Positions 7,742-16,079 of a stretch of 40,067 nt of DNA are shown one piece after another. The position numbers and the translations under genes are program-made. The first letter of the stretch is position 1. Every line of letters starts with the position of its first letter. Origin of the DNA: Planctomycetota bacterium (GTDB lineage: Bacteria; Planctomycetota; Planctomycetia; Pirellulales; Pirellulaceae); assembly GCA_016872725.1 (NCBI GenBank), contig VGZC01000051.1, forward strand, positions 1 to 40,067, in the 5' to 3' direction. The notes beneath the pieces were generated by a model. That model was not told the DNA's origin. It made no database searches and worked only from the letters and a program-made list of their open reading frames with translations.

Positions 7742-9280
7742 ATGAGTATCCTGGCGGACGTATACGGCCATTCCTTGGCCCTGTTGACCGACCTGTACCA
7801 ACTGACGATGGCCTACGGCTATTGGAAGTCGGGCATGGCGGGGCGTCGAGCGGTCTTTCATCTGTCGTTCCGTCAAAACCCGTTTCAGGGTGGATTCGCC
7901 GTCTGCTGCGGGTTGGGGACGGCGATCGAGTTCATCGAGCGTTTCCGATTCGAGCGGTCGGATCTGGACTACCTCGGCACCCTGCGTGGGGCCGATGATG
8001 GGCCCCTTTTCGAGCGTGCGTTCCTCGACGATCTGGCGCGGCTGGAATTCGCGTGCGATGTCGACGCGATGGCCGAGGGAACCGTCGTGTTTCCGCGCGA
8101 ACCGCTGGTGCGCGTCACCGGCCCGCTCCTGCAATGCCAGCTCCTCGAAACGCCCCTGCTCAACATCGTCAACTTCCAGACACTGATCGCGACGAAGGCC
8201 GCGCGGATCTGCATGGCGGCCGAGGGCGATCGCGTCATCGAGTTCGGCTTGCGGCGCGCCCAGGGAATCGACGGTGGGATCTCGGCGTCGCGAGCCGCAT
8301 ATGTCGGCGGTTGTGCGGGAACTTCCAACGTGATCGCCGGACAATTGTTCCATATCCCGGTCGCCGGTACGCATGCGCACAGTTGGGTCATGACTTTCGA
8401 CGACGAATACGAGTCGTTCGAGGCGTATGCGAAGGCCATGCCGAACAACTGTACCTTTCTGGTGGACACCTACGATACGCTGGACGGCGTCCATAACGCC
8501 GTGGCGATCGGGCGACGGCTGCGCGCGGCCGGCCACGAATTGCTCGGCGTCCGCCTCGATTCCGGGGACCTCGCCGCGCTCAGCCGTCAGGCGCGGAGCA
8601 TTCTGGATGAGGCGGGTTTTCCGAAGGCGAGGATCGTGGCGAGCAATGATCTCGACGAGCGGCAGATCGCGAGTTTGAAGCGGCGCGGCGCCCGCATCGA
8701 TGTGTGGGGTGTCGGCACGAAACTCGTTACGGCTTTCGATCAAGCCGCGCTCGGGGGCGTCTATAAACTCGGGGCCGTTCAGGATGCCGACGGCGCTTGG
8801 GTCCACCGCATCAAGCGGTCGGAGCAACCGATCAAGGTCACGCTACCCGGAAAGCTCGGCGTTCGGCGCTACGCCGACGGGAACGCGTACCTCGGCGACG
8901 TGCTCTACGACGGATTGACCATGAATGCGGAGGAAACGGGGTATCAGGAGCCAACGGGCTCCGCGTCGCCCGGGCCTCTTGGCGGCGCACTCCTGCCCGA
9001 CCGCTCGGATCCGATTCCCCATTCGGCGACGACGACCGACATGCTCGTACCCGTTTTCCGAAACGGTCGAGCGGTATACGATCGACCGGCGCTGGGCGCA
9101 TCGCGCGCGCGGACCCGCGACGAGCTCAACCGATTGCCGCCTGGAGTGCGGGCCTTGGACGACCCGCGACCCTACCCGGTTGGTTTGGACTCGCGTCTTC
9201 AGGAACTGAAATCGCGGCTCATCGCCGCCCATGCGAAAGGTGGGTCATGTTCCTCGTCCGCGTCGCGGCCGCCGTCCTGA
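7742..9280 (+). CDS. pncB: nicotinate phosphoribosyltransferase
   Basis: 512 residues, ATG preceded by GGGAAGG. The enzyme condenses nicotinate with PRPP (ATP-assisted) to nicotinate mononucleotide, the entry step of the Preiss-Handler pathway. Motifs: LLTDLYQLTMAYGYW at the N-terminus (residues 14-28), RRAQGIDGGISASRAAYVGG (171-190), GTHAHSW (209-215), DTYDTLDGV and GVRLDSGDL for phosphoribosyl binding. Length is a little above the usual 440-490 residues because of a C-terminal extension of about 90 residues. It heads the NAD cluster; its last 34 bases overlap the start of nadE, which suggests translational coupling. Confidence 0.95.
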   Translation: MSILADVYGHSLALLTDLYQLTMAYGYWKSGMAGRRAVFHLSFRQNPFQGGFAVCCGLGTAIEFIERFRFERSDLDYLGTLRGADDGPLFERAFLDDLARLEFACDVDAMAEGTVVFPREPLVRVTGPLLQCQLLETPLLNIVNFQTLIATKAARICMAAEGDRVIEFGLRRAQGIDGGISASRAAYVGGCAGTSNVIAGQLFHIPVAGTHAHSWVMTFDDEYESFEAYAKAMPNNCTFLVDTYDTLDGVHNAVAIGRRLRAAGHELLGVRLDSGDLAALSRQARSILDEAGFPKARIVASNDLDERQIASLKRRGARIDVWGVGTKLVTAFDQAALGGVYKLGAVQDADGAWVHRIKRSEQPIKVTLPGKLGVRRYADGNAYLGDVLYDGLTMNAEETGYQEPTGSASPGPLGGALLPDRSDPIPHSATTTDMLVPVFRNGRAVYDRPALGASRARTRDELNRLPPGVRALDDPRPYPVGLDSRLQELKSRLIAAHAKGGSCSSSASRPPS

Positions 9281-11247
9281 ATCAAACGCCCCTCGCGTGG
9301 GACGCGAACCGGCGGAACATCGCGGCCGCCCTTCGGGCGGCGCGCGACGCGGGGGCGAGCATCGTTTGCCTGCCCGAATTGTGTGTCACGGGATACGGCT
9401 GCGAGGATGCCTTCCACAGCCCGGCCGTCTGGAACACGGCGTGGGACGTGCTTCGCGAGCTGCTCGGCGAAACCCGCGGCATCGTCACCATGTTCGGCCT
9501 GCCGATCGCGCACGGCGCGGCCGTCTACAACGCCGCGTGCCTTGTCGCCGACGGCCGCATCGTCGGTCTCACCGCCAAACGGTTTCTCGCCGGAGACGGC
9601 ATCCACTACGAACCGCGTTGGTTTAAGGCGTGGCCGATGGACCGGCGCGGCGAGCTCGAACGGGACGGCGAGCGTTATCCGATCGGCGACCTGTTCTTCG
9701 ATTGCGGTGGAGTTCGGATCGGATTCGAGATCTGCGAGGACGCGTGGGTCGCGAATCGTCCGGGCGTCGAGCTGGCGCGCCGCGGTGTCGACCTGATCCT
9801 CAATCCAAGCGCGAGCCATTTCGCGTTCGGCAAGAGGGAGGTGCGCCGCCGGTTCGTGCTCGAAGGATCGCGCGCGTTCGGCTGTTCGTACGTCTATGCG
9901 AATCTGGTGGGCAATGAGGCGGGCCGAGCGATCTACGACGGAGGCGCGATGATCGCGACCGGAGGCCGCATGATCGCCGAGGGGCCTCGATTCTCGTTCG
10001 AGGAGTTCGGTGTCGTCACGGCGCCGGTCGACATCGATGCCACCCGCATGGCCCGCGCCAGGACGGCGAGCCACCAACCCCATTTCGCCGACGGGGCGGA
10101 ACCGTGTGTCGAGATCGACTACACCTATCCGAGGCTGGAACCGGAACGACGCGCGCACGAACCGGCGACGTGGGAATCGAGCTCGCGGATCAAGGAAGAG
10201 GAATTCACGCGGGCCGTCGGCCTCGCGCTGTTCGATTACCTCCGCAAGAGCCGGTCCCGCGGGTTCGTCGTTTCGCTGAGCGGTGGAGCCGATTCGAGCG
10301 CCGTGGCGACTCTCGTCGCGTGCGCGGTCCGGTTCGGAGTCCGTGAACTCGGACGCGACGGGCTCCTCGAAAGGCTCGCCTGTCTCGGCGGGTGGCGAGG
10401 CGACGAGGACGAGTGCGGGATCGTGAACCGGCTGCTCGCGTGCGTCTACCAGGCGACCCGGAACAGCGGACCCGTGACGCGAGCCGCCGCTCGGCGCGTC
10501 GCCGAATCGCTCGGCGCGGAATATCTCGAATTCAATGTCGACTCGATCGTCGAACAATACGTCGACGTCGTCAGCCGCGCGCTCGGCCGCGAACTGACCT
10601 GGGAATCGGATGACCTCGCCCTGCAGAATATCCAGGCGAGGGTTCGCGCGCCCAGCGTCTGGTTGCTCGCCAACGTGCGCGGCGCGCTGCTGCTCGCGAC
10701 GAGCAATCGGTCGGAGGCGGCGGTCGGTTACTGCACGATGGACGGCGATACCTGCGGGAGCATCAGCCCGATCGCGGGCATCGACAAACATTTTCTCCGG
10801 CAATGGCTGCGCTGGATGGAACTCGAAGGACCCGAAGGGCTCGGCCCGTTCCCCGAGCTGAACGCCGTCAACGCCCAGCAGCCGACCGCCGAACTGCGCC
10901 CGCCGTCCGCGTCACAGACCGATGAGGGCGATTTGATGCCCTATGAGCTGCTCGACGTCATCGAGCGCGCGGCGATCCGGGACAAGCGGTCTCCGATCGA
11001 GGTGTTCCGATGCGTGAGGGCGGACTTTCCCGAATACGAGCCCGGACAACTGCTCGTTTGGGTCGAGCGGTTTTTCCGGCTCTGGTGCCGCAATCAATGG
11101 AAGCGCGAGCGTTACGCGCCGTCGTTCCATCTCGATGACGAGAACCTCGATCCCAAGACCTGGTGCCGTTTTCCGATCCTCTCCGGCGGATTCGAACGCG
11201 AACTGGCCGAAATGCGACGCGCCGCGAAGGAAGATTCGCCGCCATGA
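9247..11247 (+). CDS. nadE: glutamine-dependent NAD+ synthetase
   Basis: 666 residues from the ATG at 9247 (AAAGGTG upstream); the long open frame from 8797 is rejected because it runs through pncB. Two domains: an N-terminal nitrilase-type glutaminase with the triad E44 (CLPELCVTGY), K111 and C163 (EICEDAW), which supplies ammonia, and a C-terminal synthetase from about residue 315 with the ATP-pyrophosphatase loop SGGADSS at 345-351. It converts deamido-NAD, ATP and glutamine to NAD. Both halves look complete, so free ammonia is not required. The gene overlaps pncB by 34 bases and its stop overlaps the next start in an ATGA (11244-11247). Normal length for the two-domain type. Confidence 0.95.
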   Translation: MFLVRVAAAVLNQTPLAWDANRRNIAAALRAARDAGASIVCLPELCVTGYGCEDAFHSPAVWNTAWDVLRELLGETRGIVTMFGLPIAHGAAVYNAACLVADGRIVGLTAKRFLAGDGIHYEPRWFKAWPMDRRGELERDGERYPIGDLFFDCGGVRIGFEICEDAWVANRPGVELARRGVDLILNPSASHFAFGKREVRRRFVLEGSRAFGCSYVYANLVGNEAGRAIYDGGAMIATGGRMIAEGPRFSFEEFGVVTAPVDIDATRMARARTASHQPHFADGAEPCVEIDYTYPRLEPERRAHEPATWESSSRIKEEEFTRAVGLALFDYLRKSRSRGFVVSLSGGADSSAVATLVACAVRFGVRELGRDGLLERLACLGGWRGDEDECGIVNRLLACVYQATRNSGPVTRAAARRVAESLGAEYLEFNVDSIVEQYVDVVSRALGRELTWESDDLALQNIQARVRAPSVWLLANVRGALLLATSNRSEAAVGYCTMDGDTCGSISPIAGIDKHFLRQWLRWMELEGPEGLGPFPELNAVNAQQPTAELRPPSASQTDEGDLMPYELLDVIERAAIRDKRSPIEVFRCVRADFPEYEPGQLLVWVERFFRLWCRNQWKRERYAPSFHLDDENLDPKTWCRFPILSGGFERELAEMRRAAKEDSPP

Positions 11248-12398
11248 ACGCTCTGATTCTCGTCGACCTTCAGAACGACTTCCTGCCGGGCGGCGCGCTG
11301 GCCGTGCCACGCGGCGACGAAGTGATCGCCGCGGCGAATCGGCTCCAGCCCCATTTCCCTTTGATCGTCGCGACGCTGGATTGGCATCCTCCCGACCATG
11401 GGAGTTTCGCAAGCAACCACCCGGGCCGACGCGTCGGCGATCGTGTGGAGCTCGACGGAGTGCCGCAGGTCCTCTGGCCCGATCATTGCGTGCGGGACTC
11501 GCACGGAGCTCGGCTCGCGCCGAGTCTCCACACGCTCTCGATCGCCAGGGCGTTTTGCAAGGGAGTGGATCCGCGCGTCGATAGCTACAGCGCCTTCCGG
11601 GACAATGGTCGGCGAACCGATACCGGATTGGGCGACTACCTGCGCGATCGCGGCGTCACCGACCTCTTCGTGCTGGGGTTGGCGACGGAATACTGCGTTC
11701 GCGCGACGGCGCTTGACGCCGCTGCGTACGGCTTCGCCACGTGGCTGTTCGAGGATGGATGTCGCGGAGTCGAAAGTCGCCCCGGAGACGTCGCGGCCGC
11801 GCTCGCGGAGATGGAACGCGCGGGAGTTCGGCGAATCGCGAGTAAGACGTGGTTGAGTGAACGCGACCGGGGCGCGGATCGCTCGACGCTCGCTTCCGGA
11901 CGGTATTTGCGATTGATGAGGTCGGGTCGATGGGAATACGCGGAACGCTCGAACGCGACCGGAGTCGTCGTGATCGTCCCGACGACGGTCGATGACGCGT
12001 TTGTGCTGATCGAACAGTATCGCGAGCCGCTGGGCAGGCGCTGCATTGAGTTTCCGGCCGGTCTGGTGGGCGATGCTCCGGGCGACGAGCATGAGGAGTT
12101 GATCACGGCCGTGCGCCGCGAGTTGATGGAGGAGACGGGTTTCGCCGCCGCGGACGTGAAGTTGCTTGGCGAGGCGGTTCCGTCGGCGGGTCTGACGAGC
12201 GAGCGGGTGGCCGTATTCCGCGCGACGGGACTTTGCCGCGTGGCTGCCGGAGGCGGCGCCGACGGTGAGCTGATCCAGGTGCATCTCGTCGCGCGCGGCG
12301 CCTTGCGCGAGTGGCTCGATCGCCGCCGCGCCGAGGGCATCGAGATCGCCATGTCGCTCTACGGCGGCTTGTGGCTCGCCGAACGCGAAACGCGTTGA
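11244..12398 (+). CDS. pncA: fusion of nicotinamidase (PncA) and a Nudix hydrolase
   Basis: 384 residues. Residues 1-205 are a nicotinamidase of the isochorismatase fold: catalytic triad D8 (VDLQNDF), K106 and C151 (LATEYCV), metal ligands D47 and H49 (DWHP) and H81 (WPDHCV). This half deamidates nicotinamide to nicotinate for PncB. After a short linker, residues about 229-384 form a Nudix hydrolase of the ADP-ribose pyrophosphatase kind, with PAGLVGD followed by the Nudix core RRELMEETGF at 291-300; the box carries a small insertion between its glycine and first glutamate. Nudix enzymes of this type split ADP-ribose or NAD(H) diphosphates. The frame is continuous with no stop between the halves, so the fusion is real in this sequence. 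The ATG overlaps the nadE stop as ATGA. Followed after 41 bases by the NadD-NadK fusion. Confidence 0.93.
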   Translation: MNALILVDLQNDFLPGGALAVPRGDEVIAAANRLQPHFPLIVATLDWHPPDHGSFASNHPGRRVGDRVELDGVPQVLWPDHCVRDSHGARLAPSLHTLSIARAFCKGVDPRVDSYSAFRDNGRRTDTGLGDYLRDRGVTDLFVLGLATEYCVRATALDAAAYGFATWLFEDGCRGVESRPGDVAAALAEMERAGVRRIASKTWLSERDRGADRSTLASGRYLRLMRSGRWEYAERSNATGVVVIVPTTVDDAFVLIEQYREPLGRRCIEFPAGLVGDAPGDEHEELITAVRRELMEETGFAAADVKLLGEAVPSAGLTSERVAVFRATGLCRVAAGGGADGELIQVHLVARGALREWLDRRRAEGIEIAMSLYGGLWLAERETR

Positions 12399-12439
12399 GT
12401 GATCGATGAGTTTGATTTCGCGCGTCGGAAGGCGGACCT

Positions 12440-13804
12440 ATGGTCAAGCGTTTGGCGGTATTCGGAGACAGTTTCAACCCGCCGCATCGGAACCACCGTG
12501 CGATCGCTGAGGCCCTGGCGGAGCGGTTCGACGAGGTCCGGATCGTGCCGTGCGGACCTCGCCCCGACAATCCGCGAACGAATGATGTCGAAGCCTATCA
12601 CCGGGCGGCGATGGTCGACATGAACTTCGCGGGTCTCGATCGTGTCCGCGTCGATCTGTTCGATCTCGAACAGAAGACGTTCACACAAACGCACGAGCTC
12701 GAACGCCGTTTCGAAATGATCGGCGACGTGTGGCACGTGATCGACGCCGATCTCGCGCGGGGCGGAGGACGCGGCGTATCGGAGATCCAAACGCACTGGG
12801 AATCGGGAACGCGGCTCTGGAACGAATCGAAGTTCCTTGTCGTCCAACGGCCGGGCGGAGCCGTCGATGCCGCGGATTGGCCGCCAAACCACGCATGGAT
12901 CGAGATTCCCGAGCCGATGTCGAGTTCGGAAATACGAAGCCGGATTTTTCATCGTGAGGCGTATCGAGGCGAGTTGCTTCCGCGAGTCGCCGACTATATC
13001 GAGCGCCATCGGCTCTATCTCGGCTCGCCCTCCGCGCGGAGCACGCGGATTCGGCTGAGCGAGCGGCGTTTCGAGGTCTGCTTCGACGAACGGAATTCCG
13101 ACGCCGCCAAGCTCGCCGCACAACTCGATGCGTATCGCCATGCGGAACCCGAACTGATCGTCGTCATTGGCGGAGACGGCACGATGCTGAGGGCCGTGCG
13201 GCAGCATTGGCGCCGGCGCGTGCCGTTCTTCGGCGTCAATACGGGCCATCTGGGCTTCCTCTTGAACGACGTCCTGCCGATGGACGTGGAGGAGGTTGAA
13301 TTGCCGCTTTGGCACCTTCCCCTCCTGTATGTCGATCTGGAGAACGAGGACGGTGCCGCGCAAAAGGCGCTCGCGTTCAACGACACGTGGGTCGAGCGCG
13401 CGACGGGGCAGACGGCGTGGATCGAGGTCGGCGTCGACGGACACGTGCGGCTCCCGCGCCTGGTCGCCGACGGCGCCCTGATCGCCACTTCGGCCGGGTC
13501 CACCGCGTACGCGCGCGCGATGGGCGCGGCGCCCATGCCCCTGGGGACGCCCGCCCTATTGCTTGTCGGATCCAACGTCTTGCGGCCCGCGTACTGGAGA
13601 CCTGTCGTCCTGCCGATCGACACCGAGGTTCGGTTTACATCGCTCGATCCGGAAAAACGGCCCCTTCAGGCCTACGTCGACGGCGTGGCCCACGGGAATA
13701 TCCGACGGCTGATTGCCCGAGTCAGCAATACGGCCGGCGTTGAGATGGTATTCGCGCCGCCCCACGATCCAGGAGCGAAACTCGCCGCGATCCAATTCCC
13801 GTGA
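12440..13804 (+). CDS. nadD-nadK: fusion of nicotinate-nucleotide adenylyltransferase (NadD) and NAD kinase (NadK)
   Basis: 454 residues, ATG with GGAAGG about 8 bases upstream. Residues 1-195 form a nucleotidyltransferase of the NadD type: FGDSFNPPH at the start and the H16-x-x-H19 pair (HRNH, where most NadD have HxGH) plus MSSSEIRSRI at 160-169, the counterpart of the ISSTxIR motif. It would adenylate NaMN to NaAD. Residues about 205-454 are NAD kinase: GGDGTML at 244-250, NTGHLGFL at 267-274, AFNDTWV at 312-318, and ATSAGSTAYARA at 349-360. It phosphorylates NAD to NADP. The two domains are joined in one open frame. With PncB, NadE and PncA it completes the salvage route to NADP. The Gly-to-Asn change in the HxGH motif is notable but the histidines remain. 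Confidence 0.93.
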   Translation: MVKRLAVFGDSFNPPHRNHRAIAEALAERFDEVRIVPCGPRPDNPRTNDVEAYHRAAMVDMNFAGLDRVRVDLFDLEQKTFTQTHELERRFEMIGDVWHVIDADLARGGGRGVSEIQTHWESGTRLWNESKFLVVQRPGGAVDAADWPPNHAWIEIPEPMSSSEIRSRIFHREAYRGELLPRVADYIERHRLYLGSPSARSTRIRLSERRFEVCFDERNSDAAKLAAQLDAYRHAEPELIVVIGGDGTMLRAVRQHWRRRVPFFGVNTGHLGFLLNDVLPMDVEEVELPLWHLPLLYVDLENEDGAAQKALAFNDTWVERATGQTAWIEVGVDGHVRLPRLVADGALIATSAGSTAYARAMGAAPMPLGTPALLLVGSNVLRPAYWRPVVLPIDTEVRFTSLDPEKRPLQAYVDGVAHGNIRRLIARVSNTAGVEMVFAPPHDPGAKLAAIQFP

Positions 13805-13807
13805 ATG

Positions 13808-13834
13808 GGCCGTTCTCCCGAGTCACGAACGGCC
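13808..13834 (+). terminator. inverted repeat after the NAD operon, possible terminator
   Basis: GGCCGTTC at 13808-13815 and GAACGGCC at 13827-13834 pair perfectly over 8 bp with an 11-base loop, starting 4 bases after the nadD-nadK stop. No U-tract follows, so factor-independent termination is uncertain; it could instead be a protein-binding site. Confidence 0.35.
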
Positions 13835-13845
13835 GTTCCATGAGC

Positions 13846-13851
13846 TATAAA
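13846..13851 (+). promoter_or_regulatory. possible -10 element for the FmdB-type gene
   Basis: TATAAA lies 30 bases upstream of the GTG at 13881. No good -35 is seen 16-18 bases upstream, where the hairpin ends instead. Confidence 0.3.
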
Positions 13852-13880
13852 TGCGGTAGTTCCAGTCAAGGAGACGCGCC

Positions 13881-14393
13881 GTGCCGATCTATGAGTTCTA
13901 TTGCGCCGACTGCCATCGCATCTTCAACTTCCTCGCCCGGACCGCCAATACGACGAAGAGGCCGAAATGCCCGAAATGCGGTCGGTCGAGGCTTCAGCGT
14001 CAAGTCTCCAAGTTCGCCATTTCGAAAAACCGTCCTGAGGCCGGGGAAGAAGACCTGTTGCCCGAGGGGATGGACGAGTCGCGATTCGAGCGCGCGATGG
14101 AGGAGTTGGGGCGCGAGGCGGAAGGAATGAACGAAGATGACCCGCGCCAGATGGCGCGGTTGATGCGGAAACTCTTCCAAAGCACGGGCATGGAATGCGA
14201 TGGACGCATGGAAGAGGCGATGCGCCGCATGGAATCCGGTGAGGATCCCGATGCGCTGGAAGAGGAGTTCGGCGACATGTTCGGGGGCGAGGGCGACGCG
14301 CCGGTAATGGCGAAGGCCGCGGGTGGCCGCTTGCGCGGACTTGCGAAACGCCTCTGTCCGCCGGGTGTCGACGACGGGCTGTACGACCTATAG
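13881..14393 (+). CDS. FmdB/CxxC_CxxC-type zinc ribbon protein
   Basis: 170 residues from GTG 13881, with AAGGAGA 6-12 bases upstream. The N-terminus MPIYEFYCADCHRIF and the cysteines C8, C11, C30 and C33 (PKCPKCG) match the FmdB family zinc ribbon, a small putative regulatory or RNA/DNA-binding module. The zinc ribbon ends near residue 40. The remaining 130 residues are strongly acidic and methionine-rich helices (FERAMEELGREAEGMNEDD, GRMEEAMRRMESGEDPDALEEEFGDMFG), making the protein longer than the usual 70-110 residues. Function of the family is not settled. It follows the NAD operon at 76 bases and precedes the MFS transporter on the same strand by 71 bases. Confidence 0.85.
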   Translation: MPIYEFYCADCHRIFNFLARTANTTKRPKCPKCGRSRLQRQVSKFAISKNRPEAGEEDLLPEGMDESRFERAMEELGREAEGMNEDDPRQMARLMRKLFQSTGMECDGRMEEAMRRMESGEDPDALEEEFGDMFGGEGDAPVMAKAAGGRLRGLAKRLCPPGVDDGLYDL

Positions 14394-14464
14394 CATGGCG
14401 TGCCGGGAGGAGTGCCGAAGGTCCCCGAACCTGAGAATGGCGAACGGGATCGCGGACACCAGGC

Positions 14465-15847
14465 ATGAGCGACGGCGCGGCGACCGGAATCCGTCAAATC
14501 GACTGCGGATCGCGTCCCACACGCGTGCGATTTCAGGTGATGGCTTGGCTGGCGGCCGCGGCGGCGATCGCTTATGTCTGCCGAAACAGCCTTGCCGTCG
14601 CGGAGAAGACGATTCGCCGCGACCTGGACATCTCGGAGACCCAGATGGGCTGGATCTTGGGTCCGGCGTTTTTCTGGTCCTATGCCCTCGCACAGATTCC
14701 GACCGCGTGGTGCGGTCAGAAATGGGGATCGCGGCGCTGTCTGCCATGGATTGCCGCCCTGTGGTCGTTCGCGATCGTGGCATCCGCGACGGCTCGGGGT
14801 TGGACGATGCTCCTCGCCACACGCGTTGCCGCGGGCATCGCGCAGGCGGGCATCTTCCCCTGTGCCACGCGCACGATGGCCGACTGGCATCCCAGGACCG
14901 AACGCGCATTGGCGAGCGGCCTGTTGACGGCGGCCATGTCGACGGGAGGAGCGTTGGGCGCGTTGGCCACCGGCGCACTGCTCGCGCCCCGCGCGGAGTG
15001 GACCTGGTTGCCGCCCGTTTCGTGGCGATGCGTCTTCGCGCTCTATGCGCTGCCCGGCCTCATTTGGGCTGCCGGATTCTGGCGGTGGTTCCGCGATATT
15101 CCGGCGGAACATCCCGGGACGAATGAAGCCGAACGAAGGCTCGCGGAACGATCGTCGGGCCAAGACGCCCAGGAACTCGGGATACCGTGGGCGCGGTTGG
15201 CGGCGAGTCCCGCGATGTGGCTGATCGCCGGGCAACAGTTCTTCCGTGCGGCCGGATACGCGTTCTTCAGCAGTTGGTTTCCGACGTACTTGCAGGAAGC
15301 GAAAGGCGTCTCGACAGCCGGTTCGGGAGTTCTGACCGCGTTGCCTCTGCTTGCGATCGTCGTCTCGGCGATCGCGGGCGGCGGGCTCTCGGATCTGGTG
15401 CTGCGCTCGACGGGCAGCTTGAACACGGCGCGCAAAGGGGTCGCATCGACCATGTTGATCGTGGCCACCGCGCTGGTCGGGGGCGCTTATTTCGTCGAGG
15501 GGAATACGGAGGCCGTTCTCCTTATCAGCTTGGGGGTCTTTTTCTCGGGATTCGCCAGCCCATGTGCGTACGCTGTCTCGATGGACATGGGTGGCGCGCA
15601 CGTCGCGGCCGTCTTCAGCACAATGAACATGTTCGGCAACTTCGGCGCGGGCCTGCTGCCTTGGCTTGTTCCCCATTTCAAACGCGCGTGGGAGTCGCAT
15701 CCCATGCTGATGCGGTTCTCCGGAGGGAATGCCTGGGCGGCGGTCCTATTCCTCTTCGCCGCGATGTACCTCGCAGCGGCCATTTGCTGGCTCATGCTCC
15801 GCGCCAACGGAACGGTTGTCGCTGAACGTGATCAGGCCACCCACTAG
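14465..15847 (+). CDS. MFS transporter, anion:cation symporter-like
   Basis: 460 residues with about 12 hydrophobic segments. The first helix ends AYVCRNSLAVAEKTIRRDL and is followed by QMGWILGPAFFWSYALAQIPTAWCGQKWGSRR, the usual loop 2-3 pattern (D/N..SL..A...I..DL and G...D/G.R) of the ACS family that carries organic anions such as glucarate, galactonate or phthalate. A larger central loop (PAEHPGTNEAERRLAERS) separates the two six-helix halves. Inner-membrane importer; the substrate cannot be read from the sequence. The ATG is 71 bases after the FmdB-type gene. It ends right before the repeat block. No transport-related partner gene is adjacent. Confidence 0.88.
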   Translation: MSDGAATGIRQIDCGSRPTRVRFQVMAWLAAAAAIAYVCRNSLAVAEKTIRRDLDISETQMGWILGPAFFWSYALAQIPTAWCGQKWGSRRCLPWIAALWSFAIVASATARGWTMLLATRVAAGIAQAGIFPCATRTMADWHPRTERALASGLLTAAMSTGGALGALATGALLAPRAEWTWLPPVSWRCVFALYALPGLIWAAGFWRWFRDIPAEHPGTNEAERRLAERSSGQDAQELGIPWARLAASPAMWLIAGQQFFRAAGYAFFSSWFPTYLQEAKGVSTAGSGVLTALPLLAIVVSAIAGGGLSDLVLRSTGSLNTARKGVASTMLIVATALVGGAYFVEGNTEAVLLISLGVFFSGFASPCAYAVSMDMGGAHVAAVFSTMNMFGNFGAGLLPWLVPHFKRAWESHPMLMRFSGGNAWAAVLFLFAAMYLAAAICWLMLRANGTVVAERDQATH

Positions 15848-16079
15848 CAACAGTAGCCCCAGTAGCCCCAGAGCGTAGCCCCAGATAGCCCCAGGACACC
15901 CATCTCTTCTTCGGGTTCGCAGGTTTGAAACAGGGTTCGAAACAGGACACCCAAGTTTCCTCTTCCCAGATAGGACACCCAGGTTTGGATCCGATGCGAA
16001 TCCAGGTGTCCTGTGATGGATCCTGTGACGGACCCTGTGATGGACGTGTGTCCTGTGATGGACGGTGATGGAGCCGAGC
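15848..16079. repeat. intergenic block of short degenerate repeats
   Basis: 232 non-coding bases between convergent genes. Three families are visible. TAGCCCCAG occurs four times within 15854-15893. AGGACACCCA occurs at about 15893, 15944 and 15972 (one followed by AGTTT, one by GGTTT). CCTGTGATGGA or a one-base variant occurs at about 16010, 16022, 16034 and 16052. AGGACACC at 15972 and GGTGTCCT at 16004 pair in opposite orientation, so the middle can fold back. No spacers of uniform length, so this is not a CRISPR array. The repeats may also serve as terminators for the flanking convergent genes, though no clear terminator stem with a U-tract is present. Confidence 0.7.

Noticed and set aside
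8797-9246. Upstream extension of nadE in frame
   Set aside because: It runs through pncB in another frame; the ATG at 9247 has a ribosome site and begins the nitrilase fold exactly.
15848-16079. CRISPR array
   Set aside because: Repeats are short, degenerate, of three kinds and without regular spacers; no cas gene nearby.
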